This document shows, one piece after another, positions 1-11,139 of a DNA stretch of 64,000 nucleotides. Where the stretch lies: the NCBI GenBank assembly GCA_023078555.1, contig CM041197.1, positions 3,931,310 through 3,995,309 on the forward strand, written 5' to 3'. The position numbers were made by a program, and so were the translations under genes. The stretch's first letter is position 1; each line of letters opens with the position of its first letter. Origin of the DNA: Ulva prolifera. Taxonomy: Eukaryota; Chlorophyta; Ulvophyceae; Ulvales; Ulvaceae. The notes beneath the pieces were generated by a model. That model did not search any database. It saw only the letters and a program-made list of their open reading frames with translations, and had not been told where the DNA came from.

Positions 1-1211
1 CTTTCTCTGGTGATTTGGTGGAACGATACTTGATCAGCCGTTTGAGCAGCTGCACCATGCGTTCGATCCAGAACTCTAGACAGAAGAAGGATGGCCCACA
101 GCACCTCACCTGGTCCGGTAGGTGCCATGCAGCAATATGGAGCTTGAAGGTACAGATCACCTCTCCGCCAAAGAGTTCTTCTGCCATCGCGCTGTACTTC
201 ATCAACGAGTCTTGAGCTGCTTTGATCCGGGGTGCGGTGTGCTGGCCCTCCTCGTACCGCAGGAAGTACAGGGTGCCTGCCCGGAGGTGTGTCCACATCT
301 CCTCGAACACCAGCCGAACGCCCTCCTGATCGGGCTCCCATGTGAGGTCATGTAGCAAATACAACGAGAAGGTTTCCGTGAACGCAAGCCAGTCCTCCAT
401 AAGCCACCGAGACCTGTGCCTACAGATGTGCAGACATCAATGGAGTCGCCTCCAGGCGGCCACAGGCGCATACGCAGCTGGCATGCATGTGACGGCATGG
501 GCCACAGGCCACCAGTACCCAGGGTTGACAAGATCTGCAGGTGCACCGACGCATACTTGGTGATGTCAGTGTATACTTTCTTGAAAAGATACGTCTGCAT
601 GATGTGGGATGCGCGGGCAGCGATCTGTGCCACCACCTCCTTAGGCAGCTGATACAACCGCCTCGGGCCCGCAGGCCGGTCTTTCTTACGCCGCTTCGAG
701 CTCGGCAGCCACTGATTCCAGAAGTCCATCAAGAGACCGAGGAGGAACACGTGCGCGACACCGTAGCGGAAGAAGTGGCATGGACTGCACAGACAACCAC
801 CTTCACGGTGAATTCATGACGCAACGGCAGCTGTCCTGTGGTAGGGGTGCGCACTTAAGTATGAGAGGGTGCTGAACAGGGAAGACCCTTTCACCCCCAG
901 GCGGATGTGCTCCTTCTTCGCAAGTTTCTGCCGTTCCAGCAGGGTGTCTTTGGCGGTGTAGCAGTCCAACGTGGGGCTGGCGGTCTGCATGCAAGCCACC
1001 TGGTGGGCGTGATGGCAGAACGTGGACCATGCATGCTGGCACATGGGCCGCAGGACAGAGGAAAGATTCAAATACAAGGGTAGCCGCACCTGATCGATCA
1101 ACTTGTCTGCTGTGTGGCCGCGAGCGCACATCTCTGAAGCAGAGTACTTCAGCCGGCATTCCTTTGCCAGGGTCGCCGGGTCGATGGTGGTAACCTCGGA
1201 CCACTTCGTGC

Positions 1212-1242
<31 letters not shown>

Positions 1243-3439
1243 GCGGGGTCTGGTTCCATACTGCCGGGCACCATCCTCGGCACCGCCCCCGCGGCAATCT
1301 CCGTGTCTTGCGCCGCTGTGAGGGGCTTTCCTTGATCAGGCCCCGCAGCGTGAACCGGCTGAGGCTGGATTACCGGGCCGTGGAACCCAAGCCAGCTGCA
1401 CGGCGGATGTCCGATAAGGACAGTAGTGAGCCCCCCAGCCCTGTCAGTGGGGGTGGCGGAGGCGGGCTTGGCAGGGATGCCAGGGGTAAGCAGGGGTGGT
1501 CAGAGGCAGCATGGCGACGGCACGGCAACTGGAGCCAACATACCGAAATGTGTTGGCTGCGAAAACCCAGACGCCGTTCTGGGCGCAACGGAAGCACGCC
1601 CTCTTGCCGCCGTGCCCGATGCTGTTGGTCAACTTCTGCATCCACGGGATGTCGCCCTCCACACAACAGAGCACAGGCCAGATGCGCAGAACTGTTCCGT
1701 CAGGCATCTCGACTTTGAAAGCCTCGATCCCGTCCTCCCCCTTCCTGGCTGCATTGTAGGGGGTTTGTAGTGAACACAGCCACGTCAAGCACTGGCCAGA
1801 CACAGCGTTGGGTACACACTCACCAGATTGACACGTACCAGGGTCATGCTTCTTGAAGAACTCGAGGACCTGTGCAAGGATGCTGTCCATGTTCGTGGAT
1901 TCAATTGGGCCCTCGACTACCCCCAGGGGGATCCAGGCATCATTGCAATGAGACAGATGAGGGGGGAGGTCTAGCAGGCGGATGCCCCAGATTGTGGTCC
2001 CGTGTTGCTTGTTCACGTACAGTTGGACGCCGTCACCCCCTGCAAGCGGACTCAGTGTCGGGGAGAGGCTACTGCAGGCCCCGCTGGACCCAGACGATGG
2101 CCCGTTAACCGAGTGACGGGGACGCAGGATAGAAGAGACACAAAGGCCGCGCACCTAAGCTGAAAAGCAGTGCAATTTCGTCCGGGTCAGCCTTGTCGAA
2201 AATCCCCCCGCATGCGGCGTTCAGGGCACGTCCGGCAGGGGACTTCCAGAAACCATCGGGATCCAGCAGGGCGTGTACTCGATGAGCACGAACCGCGGCA
2301 AGGACACCAGGTTGCAGAATCAGGTCTTTCAGCGATGCGGCCTCCCCAAAGTAGAAGACACTCCGGCAAGGTACACCCTTGCCTGCCAGGTCCACCTCGA
2401 AACGCTTCTGGGTGCACCCTGGGGTGTTGCAGACGTCGTGCAAGTGGTGGGTATGATCACACGGCTTTATACCTGGGAAGAGAGTCCAGCACTGTGGGCA
2501 CACGTGCCGGGTCACCGAAGAGACATCTGGTACTGCCAGGACAGCCTTGACCAGGTGGAAGGATGGGGGGAACATATTCCCATCTGGTAAGAGTAGATAA
2601 TGCACAAAACGACACCACATGTCCACCACAACATCACTCATCCGGAACATGCTTTTCAGGCTGGCGATCCACATTGATACAGTCAACACTGTGACACGGC
2701 AGGTGTCGGAGACCGGATCCATCCGTCTCTGACGCCCCAAGCGGCTGTCCCTTTCACGGTTGCAGCCTCGGCTGCGACCTGTGAACCCGCGCGGCCGTCG
2801 AGGAAGTTGCTCTGCACATAGTCACCAGCCATTGACACCGATAGGGAGCAGGGGGTGGGTGCCCAGCATAAGAGCAAATCGGACAATCAGGCTGCGTCGG
2901 GAGACACCGAAAGGACAAACCTCAGTAGAGTCTGTGTCCCAGTCATCTCCTGACAGGCGGGAGAGGACACTGCTGGCGTCGTCGTATAGGCTGTCCGCAT
3001 CGTCGTATCCGTAGTCTTCTTCGGATAGGTCGGAGCCCTCAGGGACCTAGCCACATGACACCAATCACGATCACCAGATAGTCAGCACTCGGAGGTCAGA
3101 CGAGGTGATCAGAGACAGGCACACCTCGAAGAGGACCTCGTCGACTCGACCGAGGTCAACAACGCCGGGAGGCTGGTTGCCCACCACTGGCTGGCTGCCT
3201 GTGTCATCTCCCGTGCCCTCGTCACGAGTCTGAGCGAGCCCCGCGGCTTGTCCCCCGGGGCAGGCGCCGGGGTGGTTCTGGGCAGATAGAAGCCTGTCAA
3301 ACGGTTTACTACATTTAGTGCACTTGTATAGCAACGTTCGGTTCCCATCACGAAGTGGAGGATCAAGGCGCAGCACGCCAAAGGGTGCAAGGTCGTCGTC
3401 GACAGCACGCTTGGCGGTGCGAGGCTTACGCGGAGCCAT
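1..3439 (-). CDS. Tnp2-like CACTA transposase, multi-exon, 3' end outside window
   Basis: This gene would catalyse cut-and-paste movement of copy A. The start ATG at 3439 opens an exon with a C2HC zinc finger (C-x2-C, later AQNH-x4-C), ending about 3122 (VDEVLFE then GT). An acidic exon follows at about 3046-2925. A long exon at about 2720-2160 encodes the block SVTRHVCPQCWTLFP and the block GKGVPCRSVFYFGEAASLKD. Next come the Tnp2 core pieces: GGDGVQLYVNKQHG (about 2040, first catalytic-type Asp) and CCVEGDIPWMQKL followed by KRACFRCAQNGVW (about 1690-1570). After these come VRLPLYLNLSS (about 1100), FRYGVAHVFLLGLLMDFW (about 770-720), and WHLPDQVRCCGP with FWIERMVQLLKR (about 150-30), which resembles the DUF4218 part of plant and fungal Tnp2 proteins. 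Exon borders are my estimates. A 30-bp poly-C run lies in one exon and may break the frame. Confidence 0.8.
1214..1243. repeat. Poly-G tract (30 G)
   Basis: There are thirty consecutive G on the plus strand. On the minus strand it is poly-C just before the transposase segment RTKWSEVTTIDPATLAKEC, so it would encode proline if translated. Length change here would shift the frame, and assembly length is uncertain. Confidence 0.9.
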
Positions 3440-3770
3440 TCTCTACAAGTTAAACGTCGATGAACTCTGCCTGGATGAATGGAATGACGTCGACGCAAGC
3501 GAGCGGCGTGGTATGAACGAGGTTCAGGCGTAGCGAAAGCGTCCTCGGGAACAAGTGGAGTGGCGGGGGATCTTCATGCGTGGCGATGTAACGAGGGAGC
3601 GTCCCCTGTGGCCAATGGCCGGGCACCAACACGGCACTGTGTTTTCAAAATCTTGGATATCAGCATCGACGGATAGGCATTGCTAAGTACCAAGGAAGTT
3701 GGAGTTACTGTAAACGCATCGGCTGCTGAGTGTCTATCAAGTTCCGGTCCTCTCTGGTGTGTACGTCGCG
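3440..3770. promoter_or_regulatory. Divergent intergenic region between transposase and accessory gene, copy A
   Basis: The 331 bp between two divergent start codons must hold both promoters if the genes are expressed. Copy B has the same arrangement (34535-34866). I see no clear TATA box or conserved operator. Confidence 0.4.
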
Positions 3771-5487
3771 ATGCTGGACAACCTTCAGTTTCAGTTCAAG
3801 CGAGATGCCGCGATCGTGATCGACAAAGACACTGCGGACGACAATTCAGATAATGGGATGCTGGATGTGCTAGCGAGGAGTGTCTGGCGAAGGGGAGGGG
3901 GGTCGGACGGCATGACACTGGCGTCGGCCAACGACGAGGAGGCCACCTTGGACGTCGACAACGTGGAGTCCCTCAAGAGATGTATTACTTTCTACTTCCA
4001 GAAGGGGAAGATCGCTGGCGGCATCGAGCCCCCGGTGCTGGTGCAGCCCATCAATCTCCGGAAGAATCGATGCTCCGCTCCAGGGGCGTCGGCACAAACA
4101 GCGGCCTCCACTGCTACCGCTGCGACGGGCGACAGCGATCAAGTGTGGGAGGTACTACAGTCGGGAGTGCTGCTATGGACTGACAAGTTGTCGGCGATCC
4201 TGGGCCAGATGATGGACGAGGACAAGGCGTCTCCGCTCATGCAGGCGCTGCTGCTGGACGACGGCGATCCAAAGCTGCGAATATACGAAGGTTGTATGCT
4301 GATGCATCAGCACGTTGGCGCGATCGCAGCGGCAGCAGCTGGGGTACGCTTTTGCAAGCCTGCTAACAACATGAATCTGTTTCGCCGGGCTAAGTTGCTG
4401 GGGCGGTTGCCATACGGTAATGTGAAGATTACGGTAGATTGCGATGAACTCGTGTTGTGATGTATGGCTGAGCATGTAGTGTGATTGACCCAGTTGTTGT
4501 TTTCGTGTGGAAGTGGTCGCCGCGGACCGTGCGCCGCGGGAGGCAATGTCCACCGCAGTACATCGATGATGACCAGAATTGATTGACTTATGCAGCCGGG
4601 CAAAGAGGGGACGGCGTACACGGCTGCGAGGAACATATCAGAAGCGTTTCGGGGCCAGACAAGCATGATGAGGGACCTGAAGTACAAGTGCGTTCCCTCT
4701 TGAGCATGCGACATCACGACTTTGACAGGATGCTCATGTTCGGCCATAATCAGTGGTCCTCCTGTGTTCGTGTAAGCACACACGCCCAGTCCTGACCAAG
4801 CCGACTCCTGCAGCGGTTTCGCTAAACGAGCTTTTGATCACAACAAAAAGATGCGGCAGAGCGAGCGAGCCCGCAAGGACCCGAAAGTGACCTCGGCAGT
4901 GAAGGGCGTAGAGGAAGAACAGGCGCGTGCTTCCTTCTCCCGGATCGTGACATGCATGCCTGCCCGAATGGTTGGTGGCCCACCAACCATTCGGGGCGCC
5001 TGGATCGTTTTGACTGCCCGAATGGTCGGTGGGCCACCAACCATTCGGGGCGCGTGGATAGTGACATGCATGGATGCCCGAATGGTTGGTGGCCCACCAA
5101 CCATTCCGGGGCGCGTGGATAGTGACATGCATGCCTGTCCGAATGGTTGGTGGGCCACCAACCATTCTCGTGCGCCGCGCCTAACTGAACGCTGCAGACC
5201 CATCTGATGTGGACGTTGTGCTGCTGCACAACGAACACATTAGGCAACATCATCCTAGTGCGCGTGACAAGCGCAAGCCACCGACACATTACATATCCAT
5301 GCAGCTGTCCAGAATCGGAACCAGGACTGCTTACGGCGATGGCACGATGAAGTCGGCCGCGCAGTGGGCACGAGAAGAAGGAGTGTACGTGGCTGACAAC
5401 CAGTACTTTAGGGATTTCATCCTGGGCGAGCTAAATAGGGAACAGACAGCGGAATCTCCGTTGCGTCCCACCCACCGGAGGGAGTAG
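3771..5487 (+). pseudogene. CACTA accessory (TnpA-like) gene, copy A, truncated
   Basis: Exon 1 (3771-4370) starts MLDNLQFQF and aligns with copy B (MSNLQFTF). Shared blocks are GMLDVL..VW.RG.G.DG.TL, VDNVESLK and KGKIAG...PPVLV. I chose this ATG over the one at 3759 because copy B starts at the matching place. Exon 2 (5305-5487) follows an acceptor GCAG and encodes QLSRIGTRT, then TMKSAAQWAREEGVYVAD. Where copy B has the intron 1 donor GTGATT after AACAAC, copy A reads ATGAAT, so the donor is lost. Exon 2 ends in a stop with no donor, and exons 3-5 of copies B and C are not found. In En/Spm-type elements a second protein binds subterminal repeats; a similar role here is inference from position and from the coiled coil in copies B and C. 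Confidence 0.65.
4963..5167. repeat. Array of four long palindromes (type II core), in intron 1 of accessory gene
   Basis: Four units about 60 bp apart are built on CCCGAATGGTTGGTGG, one centre base, and its exact reverse complement. The first (4963-4995) is a perfect 16-bp-arm palindrome; the others carry few mismatches. Units are separated by GGATCGTGACATGCATG-like linkers. The array ends about 140 bp before exon 2. Confidence 0.9.
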
Positions 5488-5518
5488 GGCACCAAAGCAG
5501 CTGCATCGTGCTCTCTGG

Positions 5519-5820
5519 ATGGGTGGATGACGTCATTCCACCACAGTGGCCATTCGCCGAATGGCCACTCTGGACCAGCGCATGCATGCGTTGATTCGAG
5601 CAAAAGTAGAATCTCCCCATCATCACTAATCGCAGGGCGACGACCCTCGCACAACACTGAGTTACGGACCGGATGACGTCATTCCACCAGAGTGGCCATT
5701 CGGCGAATAGCCACTCTGGACCAGCGCATGCATGCGTTATTGGAAAAAGATTGGAACCTCCTCAGCACCACTCGCATGGCATTCGCAGGGCGACGACCCT
5801 CGCATAACACTGTTTTACCT
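5519..5820. repeat. 150-bp tandem duplication carrying type I palindromes
   Basis: Two copies (5519-5668 and 5669-5820) both begin GGATGACGTCATTCCACCA. Each has an AGTGGCCATTCG palindrome with 12-bp arms, followed by CTCTGGACCAGCGCATGCAT and later GGGCGACGACCCTCGCA. Confidence 0.85.
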
Positions 5821-6175
5821 GCTGCCGCGCCAAAACTGCAGACTACTCGTCCTGGTCAAATACAACATCCAAGAATCCATTGCCCGCCGCCTCCAAGTTC
5901 TGGCCACAATGTCACCAGCCCAAAGTCCGGTTCATGCCGTCCAACTCGAACATGCTATAGCACCGTAGTTGGTACTAGCCATCTAAGATGCAAAATGAAT
6001 CGTAGTAATATTGTATCTGCCCATCCACTGTGCGCAATGGCGTGGTCCAACGTGGCCTCGTAGCATCACAGCATCGCCCGCACTGACCAGCAGATGCCAT
6101 GTATACGAGCACGGTCCGGCAGATAATGCTTGTGTCAACGGATAATACGGCGCCAAAGTCCAGGGTCTCCCTAGC
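5821..6175. other. No gene seen; interior of CACTA copy A
   Basis: No ORF here resembles accessory exons 3-5 of the other copies, and no repeat was recognised. Confidence 0.5.
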
Positions 6176-6290
6176 ACCTCGGTTCCGGGGACATCGGAAC
6201 GCTGTCGAGAGGTGACGGAGAGTCAACGGCCTATCCGAATCTGTCGGACGACACCCGGATCCGTCTCGCAATGTCGCCATTCTCCTAGTG
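6176..6290 (+). repeat. Right terminal region of CACTA copy A
   Basis: These ~115 bp match 32188-32309 and end in CCATTCTCCTAGTG. They carry CGTTCCG/CGGAAC motifs like those at the ends of copies B and C, probably subterminal repeats. Confidence 0.8.
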
Positions 6291-6604
6291 TCTTTGTCCG
6301 GCCCCGGCGGTGTAGAATCGTGGCCTGCATCTGGATGTGTGCCCCCCCCAGCACATATGATGTTTGAGCGCATCCCGCGTTTTGCTAGGGGACAACTCCA
6401 CAGTGCCCTGCCGATAATTGGCCTGGACATGCATGTATAGGCCACCCCTTAAGTGGTTGTCGGTAGGAGAACAGCCGTTGATACAAAACAACAACGCGTG
6501 GAATCCAGGGTCACGCACACAGCACACACATGGGCTGCGCACACACAAGCCATCGCAATTTTCAGGTGTAACACCCTCTGAAACACAAGACGCAACTACA
6601 CCTC
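6291..6604. other. Intergenic, nothing recognised
   Basis: This stretch separates CACTA copy A from the hAT-like element. No coding or repeat signal was seen. Confidence 0.5.
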
Positions 6605-6612
6605 TAGACCTC

Positions 6613-6860
6613 AGGGGGTCATGCACTCCCGCTACGAAGTGGTCCCAGTGAGGGCGCGCGAAATCGACAACGAATCTGATAGATTGGGGAACACTTTCAG
6701 CATTATTTTGGTTAAATGAACAGAATGGCTGATTTATCTCGGAGGTTTGGGGAGAATCGCCCAAAGTCGCCGATTTGGGCTGTTCCCGTGGGGAGTACCC
6801 CCAAATACGCGTTTTGTTCCCCAAACCTCGAGATTCTTCCCCAATCGCCCCCAAACTCGT
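6613..6860 (+). repeat. Left long inverted-repeat arm of hAT-like element
   Basis: The outer part matches the right arm closely. The inner part shares clusters of TTTGGGG and CCCCAAA motifs rather than a continuous alignment. Confidence 0.8.
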
Positions 6861-7334
6861 TCCATGATACTCTCAATGATGATTCGTATTCATCTAGATC
6901 TTGATGGTGTAGTGTGGCGTCTCTGTGTCCCTAATGTGTGGCTCTGCTTGTCTAGCTCTGTCAATGCACCCTCGCGTGCATCGTGTTGACCCTGGGTGAC
7001 TCTCACCATGTAAGGCAGCAACAGATGGTTTTGTGCACAGGCAGGCCCTGCGTTTTGTCTGATCTGGGGTGCATACGGTCAGTGTGCATTGGGTCTGGCC
7101 TTGCTGATGCCTGCAGGTCTGAACGATATTGCCTGCAATGGATTGTAGACTGTCTGGCAGCAACGTTGATGGTATATCATTTGTTTGTATCATGACCATC
7201 CGAGTCCTGCTGATATTGCATGTGGCATGGCGCTTGGTAAGTACAAGTGCGTGTCACCAGAGCATATTGATAGAGGAGTCCACTATACTTGCACTTCGTG
7301 TGGACACATAAAAGTGTAGGTGGTAATTGAATAC

Positions 7335-7709
7335 TTATATCGTTGCAGTGGAGGCGGGTAGTCTCATCACAACTGTGAGGTAGTCGGTCAGCCACTTGCG
7401 TGCCTCACTGTCAATCATTTGTTCCACATACTCATGCTCCCCCCTGAACTTAGTTTTCTCAAGCAGCGAAACGTCCTTACAAAATTCTCGAATAGCATCA
7501 TCGTTCACCTCATTGGGCACCTCCAAGGCTTCCGCCACCACACGCTTGATGATCACCTGCAATTGCATAGCCGACACTGGCTCACGGCTCACTACATAGG
7601 CTCCTGTAACATCTTTAATACCATCCTCGAGTTTCTGTTGTCCACTGCGTGTGCGCGAACGCATTTCGAAGCTGGTCGTCAAAGCCCGCAAGACACACAC
7701 TAAGACCAC
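7335..7709 (-). CDS. Hypothetical protein inside hAT-like element
   Basis: This is a 124-codon ORF of balanced composition. Its second half is charged and helix-like (IREFCKDVSLLEKTKFRGEH, then EQMIDSEARKWLTDYL). It is the only coding-like stretch between the inverted repeats of the hAT-like element. I do not recognise a family: it lacks a BED finger and the hAT dimerisation motif. It could be a captured host exon or a remnant. The first ~14 residues may not belong, because a second Met (MRSRTRSGQQ) follows. Confidence 0.35.
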   Translation of the reverse strand: MVLVCVLRALTTSFEMRSRTRSGQQKLEDGIKDVTGAYVVSREPVSAMQLQVIIKRVVAEALEVPNEVNDDAIREFCKDVSLLEKTKFRGEHEYVEQMIDSEARKWLTDYLTVVMRLPASTATI

Positions 7710-7814
7710 CCCACCTGAGAAGGCGCAAAAGTGTAATGGTCAGAAATATGCACTATCTTAGTGACTTTTGTATGTTGTCACTGCACTGTAATCACTGGCG
7801 TGCGTTTGGGCGGG

Positions 7815-8027
7815 AAAAGCTCAGCGAATGCCGCCGTTTGGGGAGAACCGCCATTATTCGCCAAAAGGGGGGCATGGGGTGGGGAGAGTCCCCACAGCCG
7901 AGATCGCTCAGGCAGAGTCCCCAAACATTGATCACAATATTCGAAGTTGTCCCCAATTACGAAAATTCGGTCGTTTTGATGCGCGCCCACACTGGGACCA
8001 CTTTGTAGCGGGAGTGCATGACCCCCT
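7815..8027 (-). repeat. Right long inverted-repeat arm of hAT-like element
   Basis: This is the reverse-complement counterpart of 6613-6860. Both arms can be read as RPHWDHFVAGVHDPLR, which reflects DNA identity rather than a gene. Confidence 0.8.
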
Positions 8028-8035
8028 TAGACCTC

Positions 8036-8743
8036 CATACACATGCATCTCAGCGCACCCGAGCCTTAACAACTGGGAGGCTCCGGAAACTCACGTGTGT
8101 GAGGAATGTTTGGGAAGCTTCCTAAATGCAGCCCTGCCTGTGGGGCTTGAGCCGAAACGGTCCTTTAAAGTAAAATTTTTGTCTGCGATGGTGGCAGAAA
8201 CTGACAGCAATTGCCCCTCGCGTAGCAGCGCTCCGCGGATCAGCGGAGTTGGCTGGCATTTGCAACATAATGGGATCATGGCAGGCTGAGGGTGTACCTG
8301 TCCTTACGGCGGAGAGCCGCTATGCTTCTGTGGTGCCACAGTGTGAGAAGGTGGGTTCGCTTTCGCATGAGGTGCGATGGTCTGCTGCAGGTGAGTGTGG
8401 ACTACGCATGTGTGAAGCATGCTGTTCAAAGTCTCCCATTCTACGCAAATATGCACTGCGCTATGTGGGGAAGTAGGTACAGATGCGCAGCTTTTCCAAG
8501 CTTTATAGTGAGTCTTAACAGCCGCAACAAGGGTTAACGCTGAGACTTGTAATTGTAGAAGTGATCGTATTGCGACTCGGCTTGTTTATGATGTATGCGG
8601 AGCTGAACATACACATCACCCAGGAAAAACAAATTGCACAGGGCTGCTGATCCGGCCGAGAAATAGGTGCACATGACCACGTCAAATTGCTGGCAGCGCC
8701 TTGCATGCCATACACATGATCCTAGTCCAACAATGGCAAACCT
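8036..8743. other. Intergenic, nothing recognised
   Basis: This is the 3' flank of the minus-strand secreted-protein gene. Short ORFs show no family resemblance. Confidence 0.5.
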
Positions 8744-10317
8744 CTAAGCAAACTCTACAGTGGCAGCCTTGGCCTGGTCATCGGTCACAGTCAGGTACGT
8801 CGAGATGCAGTCACGCTCGGCAGAAGGGCTGTCGGAGACTGCCAGGTACCAGCCACGCACATCACGCGCCGTCCAGTCCAGGTCCTCATGCAGCACCATC
8901 AACATGGTATTTGAGTCGGAGGGATTCTCAACGAACCTCCACAGACCTGCCTTGCGTGGGTCACTGTGTGTGATCACCCGCAGGCTGTGATCCTTGTCGT
9001 CAAACGAGTCCTTTGGATAGTAGCGATGTGCACCCAGGTACCTGCATATACATGCAGTTCTCATGCACAGGACCATTAGTTTGCCTTGTGATTCTGGCAG
9101 AGCGCTAGAAATCGGCAGGGAAACCAGAATTTGCAGGGACCCCATGCGTGACTCACCCAAATATTGTTTTGAACAATATGGCATTGTAGCAAATGGCGGG
9201 CAAAAGTGGGTTGGCGGCGTGAGTGATTCAGCACTCTCTGAGCTGGCAGTAAGTGTCGAAGAGGAAGTCTCCTCTGCAAACTGAAGCTTCACTTCACGTA
9301 CGCTCACAACAATTTTCTTGAGAACCTGTGAAAGTAGACCCCGGCGAGCAGATCCGGTTCATGCCGCCTCCCATAACAGTGCACATGCTCCATACATGCA
9401 CTTTGGCCAGATGGCATGCAACCCTCAATATGTGCCGGGTCGCCTACTCGCGATGTGACGGCTGTTTGCTGTTGGACCTGCTACTCTCGGATGTGTCCGT
9501 TTGCTTGGGCAATAGTGCAACCCGCGACCGCCGCTGACGTCAAATTGCAAGTTTGGGGAGCCCACCAGCGCCAGGGACGGGGAGTGAGCGGGCTGTAAAT
9601 TACCCGCAGCATGTACGTGTCAGGGCCGTTCTGCGACGTGCGCCGCTCAAAGTTGAACTTCAATCCCGAGCCCGTGTACGTGATGCCTGCCACAAACTGG
9701 CTCACTTTGCCACGGTAATCCCGTGGGTAGTGCTGTCCCATCGCCATGTAGTATGTGTCGGCTACCTTCAGCCTGCCCATCCGCGGCACATCTTGCAAGG
9801 AGGCCCTGGGGGCCCTGAAGAACGAGGGAATCACCGTGTTTCGTGGGTGCTGATATCTGTAACAGTAACATTGCCATGCCGTCCATGCACCAATCAAATG
9901 GTTGCCTCAACGCAGACCTAAAAAAAACCAGGGAGTCCAAACGATTATGCAACTGCAGAGCTGTCAAGCTGCGTAGCAGACGACAGCGCCGCCCGCCCTG
10001 CCAGCCGTGAACGATTTCGCAGAAGGCGCCAGGAATGGCGACCTGGACTGTGGAACATGTGTACGTTGCACGATACCGAGCTAGAGAATCGTCCATAACC
10101 ATGTGGAACAGGCGCAGCCTTACCATCGACGTCGCCTTTCATGGTGTACATGGAACTGCCCTAGAAGATCACGTGCGCACCCTGTGGCACTTGAATTATT
10201 GAATTTATGGGAGATCCCTTGGACGACGCCGCTGATGGTGTCCACAGGGTGCAAAGGCCACCCGGCTGTGGCAGTCGCACACAGCGCAAGCAAGGACGCC
10301 ACTGTGAAGCTCCACAT
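8744..10317 (-). CDS. Secreted protein of an unrecognised threefold-repeat family, member 1
   Basis: There are three exons: 10317-10181, 9814-9572 and 9041-8744, totalling 678 nt (225 aa plus stop). Exon 1 encodes a signal peptide (MWSFTVASLLALCATATAGW). Exon 2 encodes LKVADTYYMAMGQHY and DTYMLRVIY. Exon 3 encodes WYLGAHRYYPKDSF, GLWRFVENPSDSNTMLMVLH, WYLAVSDSPSAERD and TYLTVTDDQAKAATVEFA. Intron 1 uses the donor GTGCGC seen in the other members. Intron 2 splits the Trp codon and appears to begin GC rather than GT here (CTG then GCGCTG), so either a GC-AG intron or a defect. The start is fixed by alignment with three paralogs. Function unknown; secretion or cell-surface location is inferred from the signal peptide, and a beta-trefoil-like fold from the three related segments. 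Confidence 0.8.
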
Positions 10318-10554
10318 GTCACTTTGGCTGTGAGCTGGTGTGAAGGCCAGGGATCCTCCTCGGAATTTGACTGAATCGGATACAGGGAACCTGCACATCA
10401 TCAAAATTGATGCTGGGAGCACAGACACCAGATCAATCAGGATGTGCTGCGTGGCAGAGCCCTGAAAGAATGGAACGCGGTGCGTCACAGGATGCTCTGT
10501 TGACAGATGTGCCGACTGCAGATGTGAGCAAGGTTCCCGCTCCCAAACGTGTTT

Positions 10555-10920
10555 GTGTTACAAGAACAAGGCGAACAAGTCAGGTAGCGCCGCGAGAAGC
10601 AACCAGGGGAAACGCACACCCACACAGCCAGCAACACAGAGCACGGTCCCGACACCCCCCTGCAATTGCGCACGGCAGCATCGGCCGCAGCAAAACACAC
10701 GCACACAAACGCACACACCCGGGGCCCCTATCTCCCACACCCACAACCAGCCACGCATTGCCACCCAAAGCCTGGACCCGGTGTCCCGAAAGCTCCACCA
10801 GCCAAGGCCACAAAGCGAAACAAACAGAAGCAAATTGCACTGCTTGTGGCTAGTTGCGTGGGTGTGCGGTTCGTCTGGTTGTTGCTCACGGTGCTACCTG
10901 CCTTGCTTGCTTTGCAACAC
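10555..10920. mobile_element. Family-1 retroelement unit with outward-facing 3'-type ends
   Basis: It begins GTGTTACAAGAACAAGG and ends CTTGCTTTGCAACAC. Both ends are versions of the family-1 3' terminus (GGTGCTACCTGCCTTGCTTG, then TTGTAACAC). The interior is C/A-rich (CACACCC). No target duplication was found. Similar outward-facing units occur at 13709-14310 and 62477-62729. Confidence 0.6.
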
Positions 10921-11139
10921 AGAGACAAAGGTTCCAGCTCTCCCACGTGCGTGAATGCAAGCATGCATGCATATGCACCTGCTGTGCAATATGGCTTTAC
11001 ATGTAGGATCCTCACAGCAAAAACCATCAGCAATGATGATATGCCATAGCACAAACGGTGTCTGATGATTTATGCAAACTCTGTTCGCGACTGCAAGATT
11101 CGAGACCCACGGTAGCATCGCGTGCCGTGTGAGTGTCAG
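10921..11139 (+). repeat. Diverged repeat shared with 38800-38960
   Basis: Both loci follow a family-1 end and share GCATGCATG, then CTCACAGCAAAA, then GAGRCCCACGG. They are probably remnants of the same element. Confidence 0.4.

Larger units (their letters stand above)
1..6290 (+). mobile_element. CACTA-type DNA transposon, family 1, copy A (left part outside window)
   Basis: The right end at 6290 reads, on the minus strand, CACTAGGAGAATGGCGACA, the CACTA terminal signature. The last ~115 bp match the right end at 32309. Inside, a minus-strand Tnp2-like transposase diverges from a plus-strand accessory gene, the same layout as copy B. The left terminus lies outside the window, so no target duplication can be tested. 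CACTA elements normally make a 2-3 bp duplication. Confidence 0.85.
6613..8027. mobile_element. hAT-like DNA transposon with 8-bp target duplication, non-autonomous
   Basis: Both ends begin AGGGGGTCATGCACTCCC in inverted orientation and match over 47 bp with two differences. TAGACCTC directly flanks both ends (6605-6612 and 8028-8035), the 8-bp duplication typical of hAT elements. Subterminal TTTGGGGAG motifs recur in both arms. No hAT transposase domain was recognised; the single ORF at 7335-7709 is unlike one. Confidence 0.85.
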
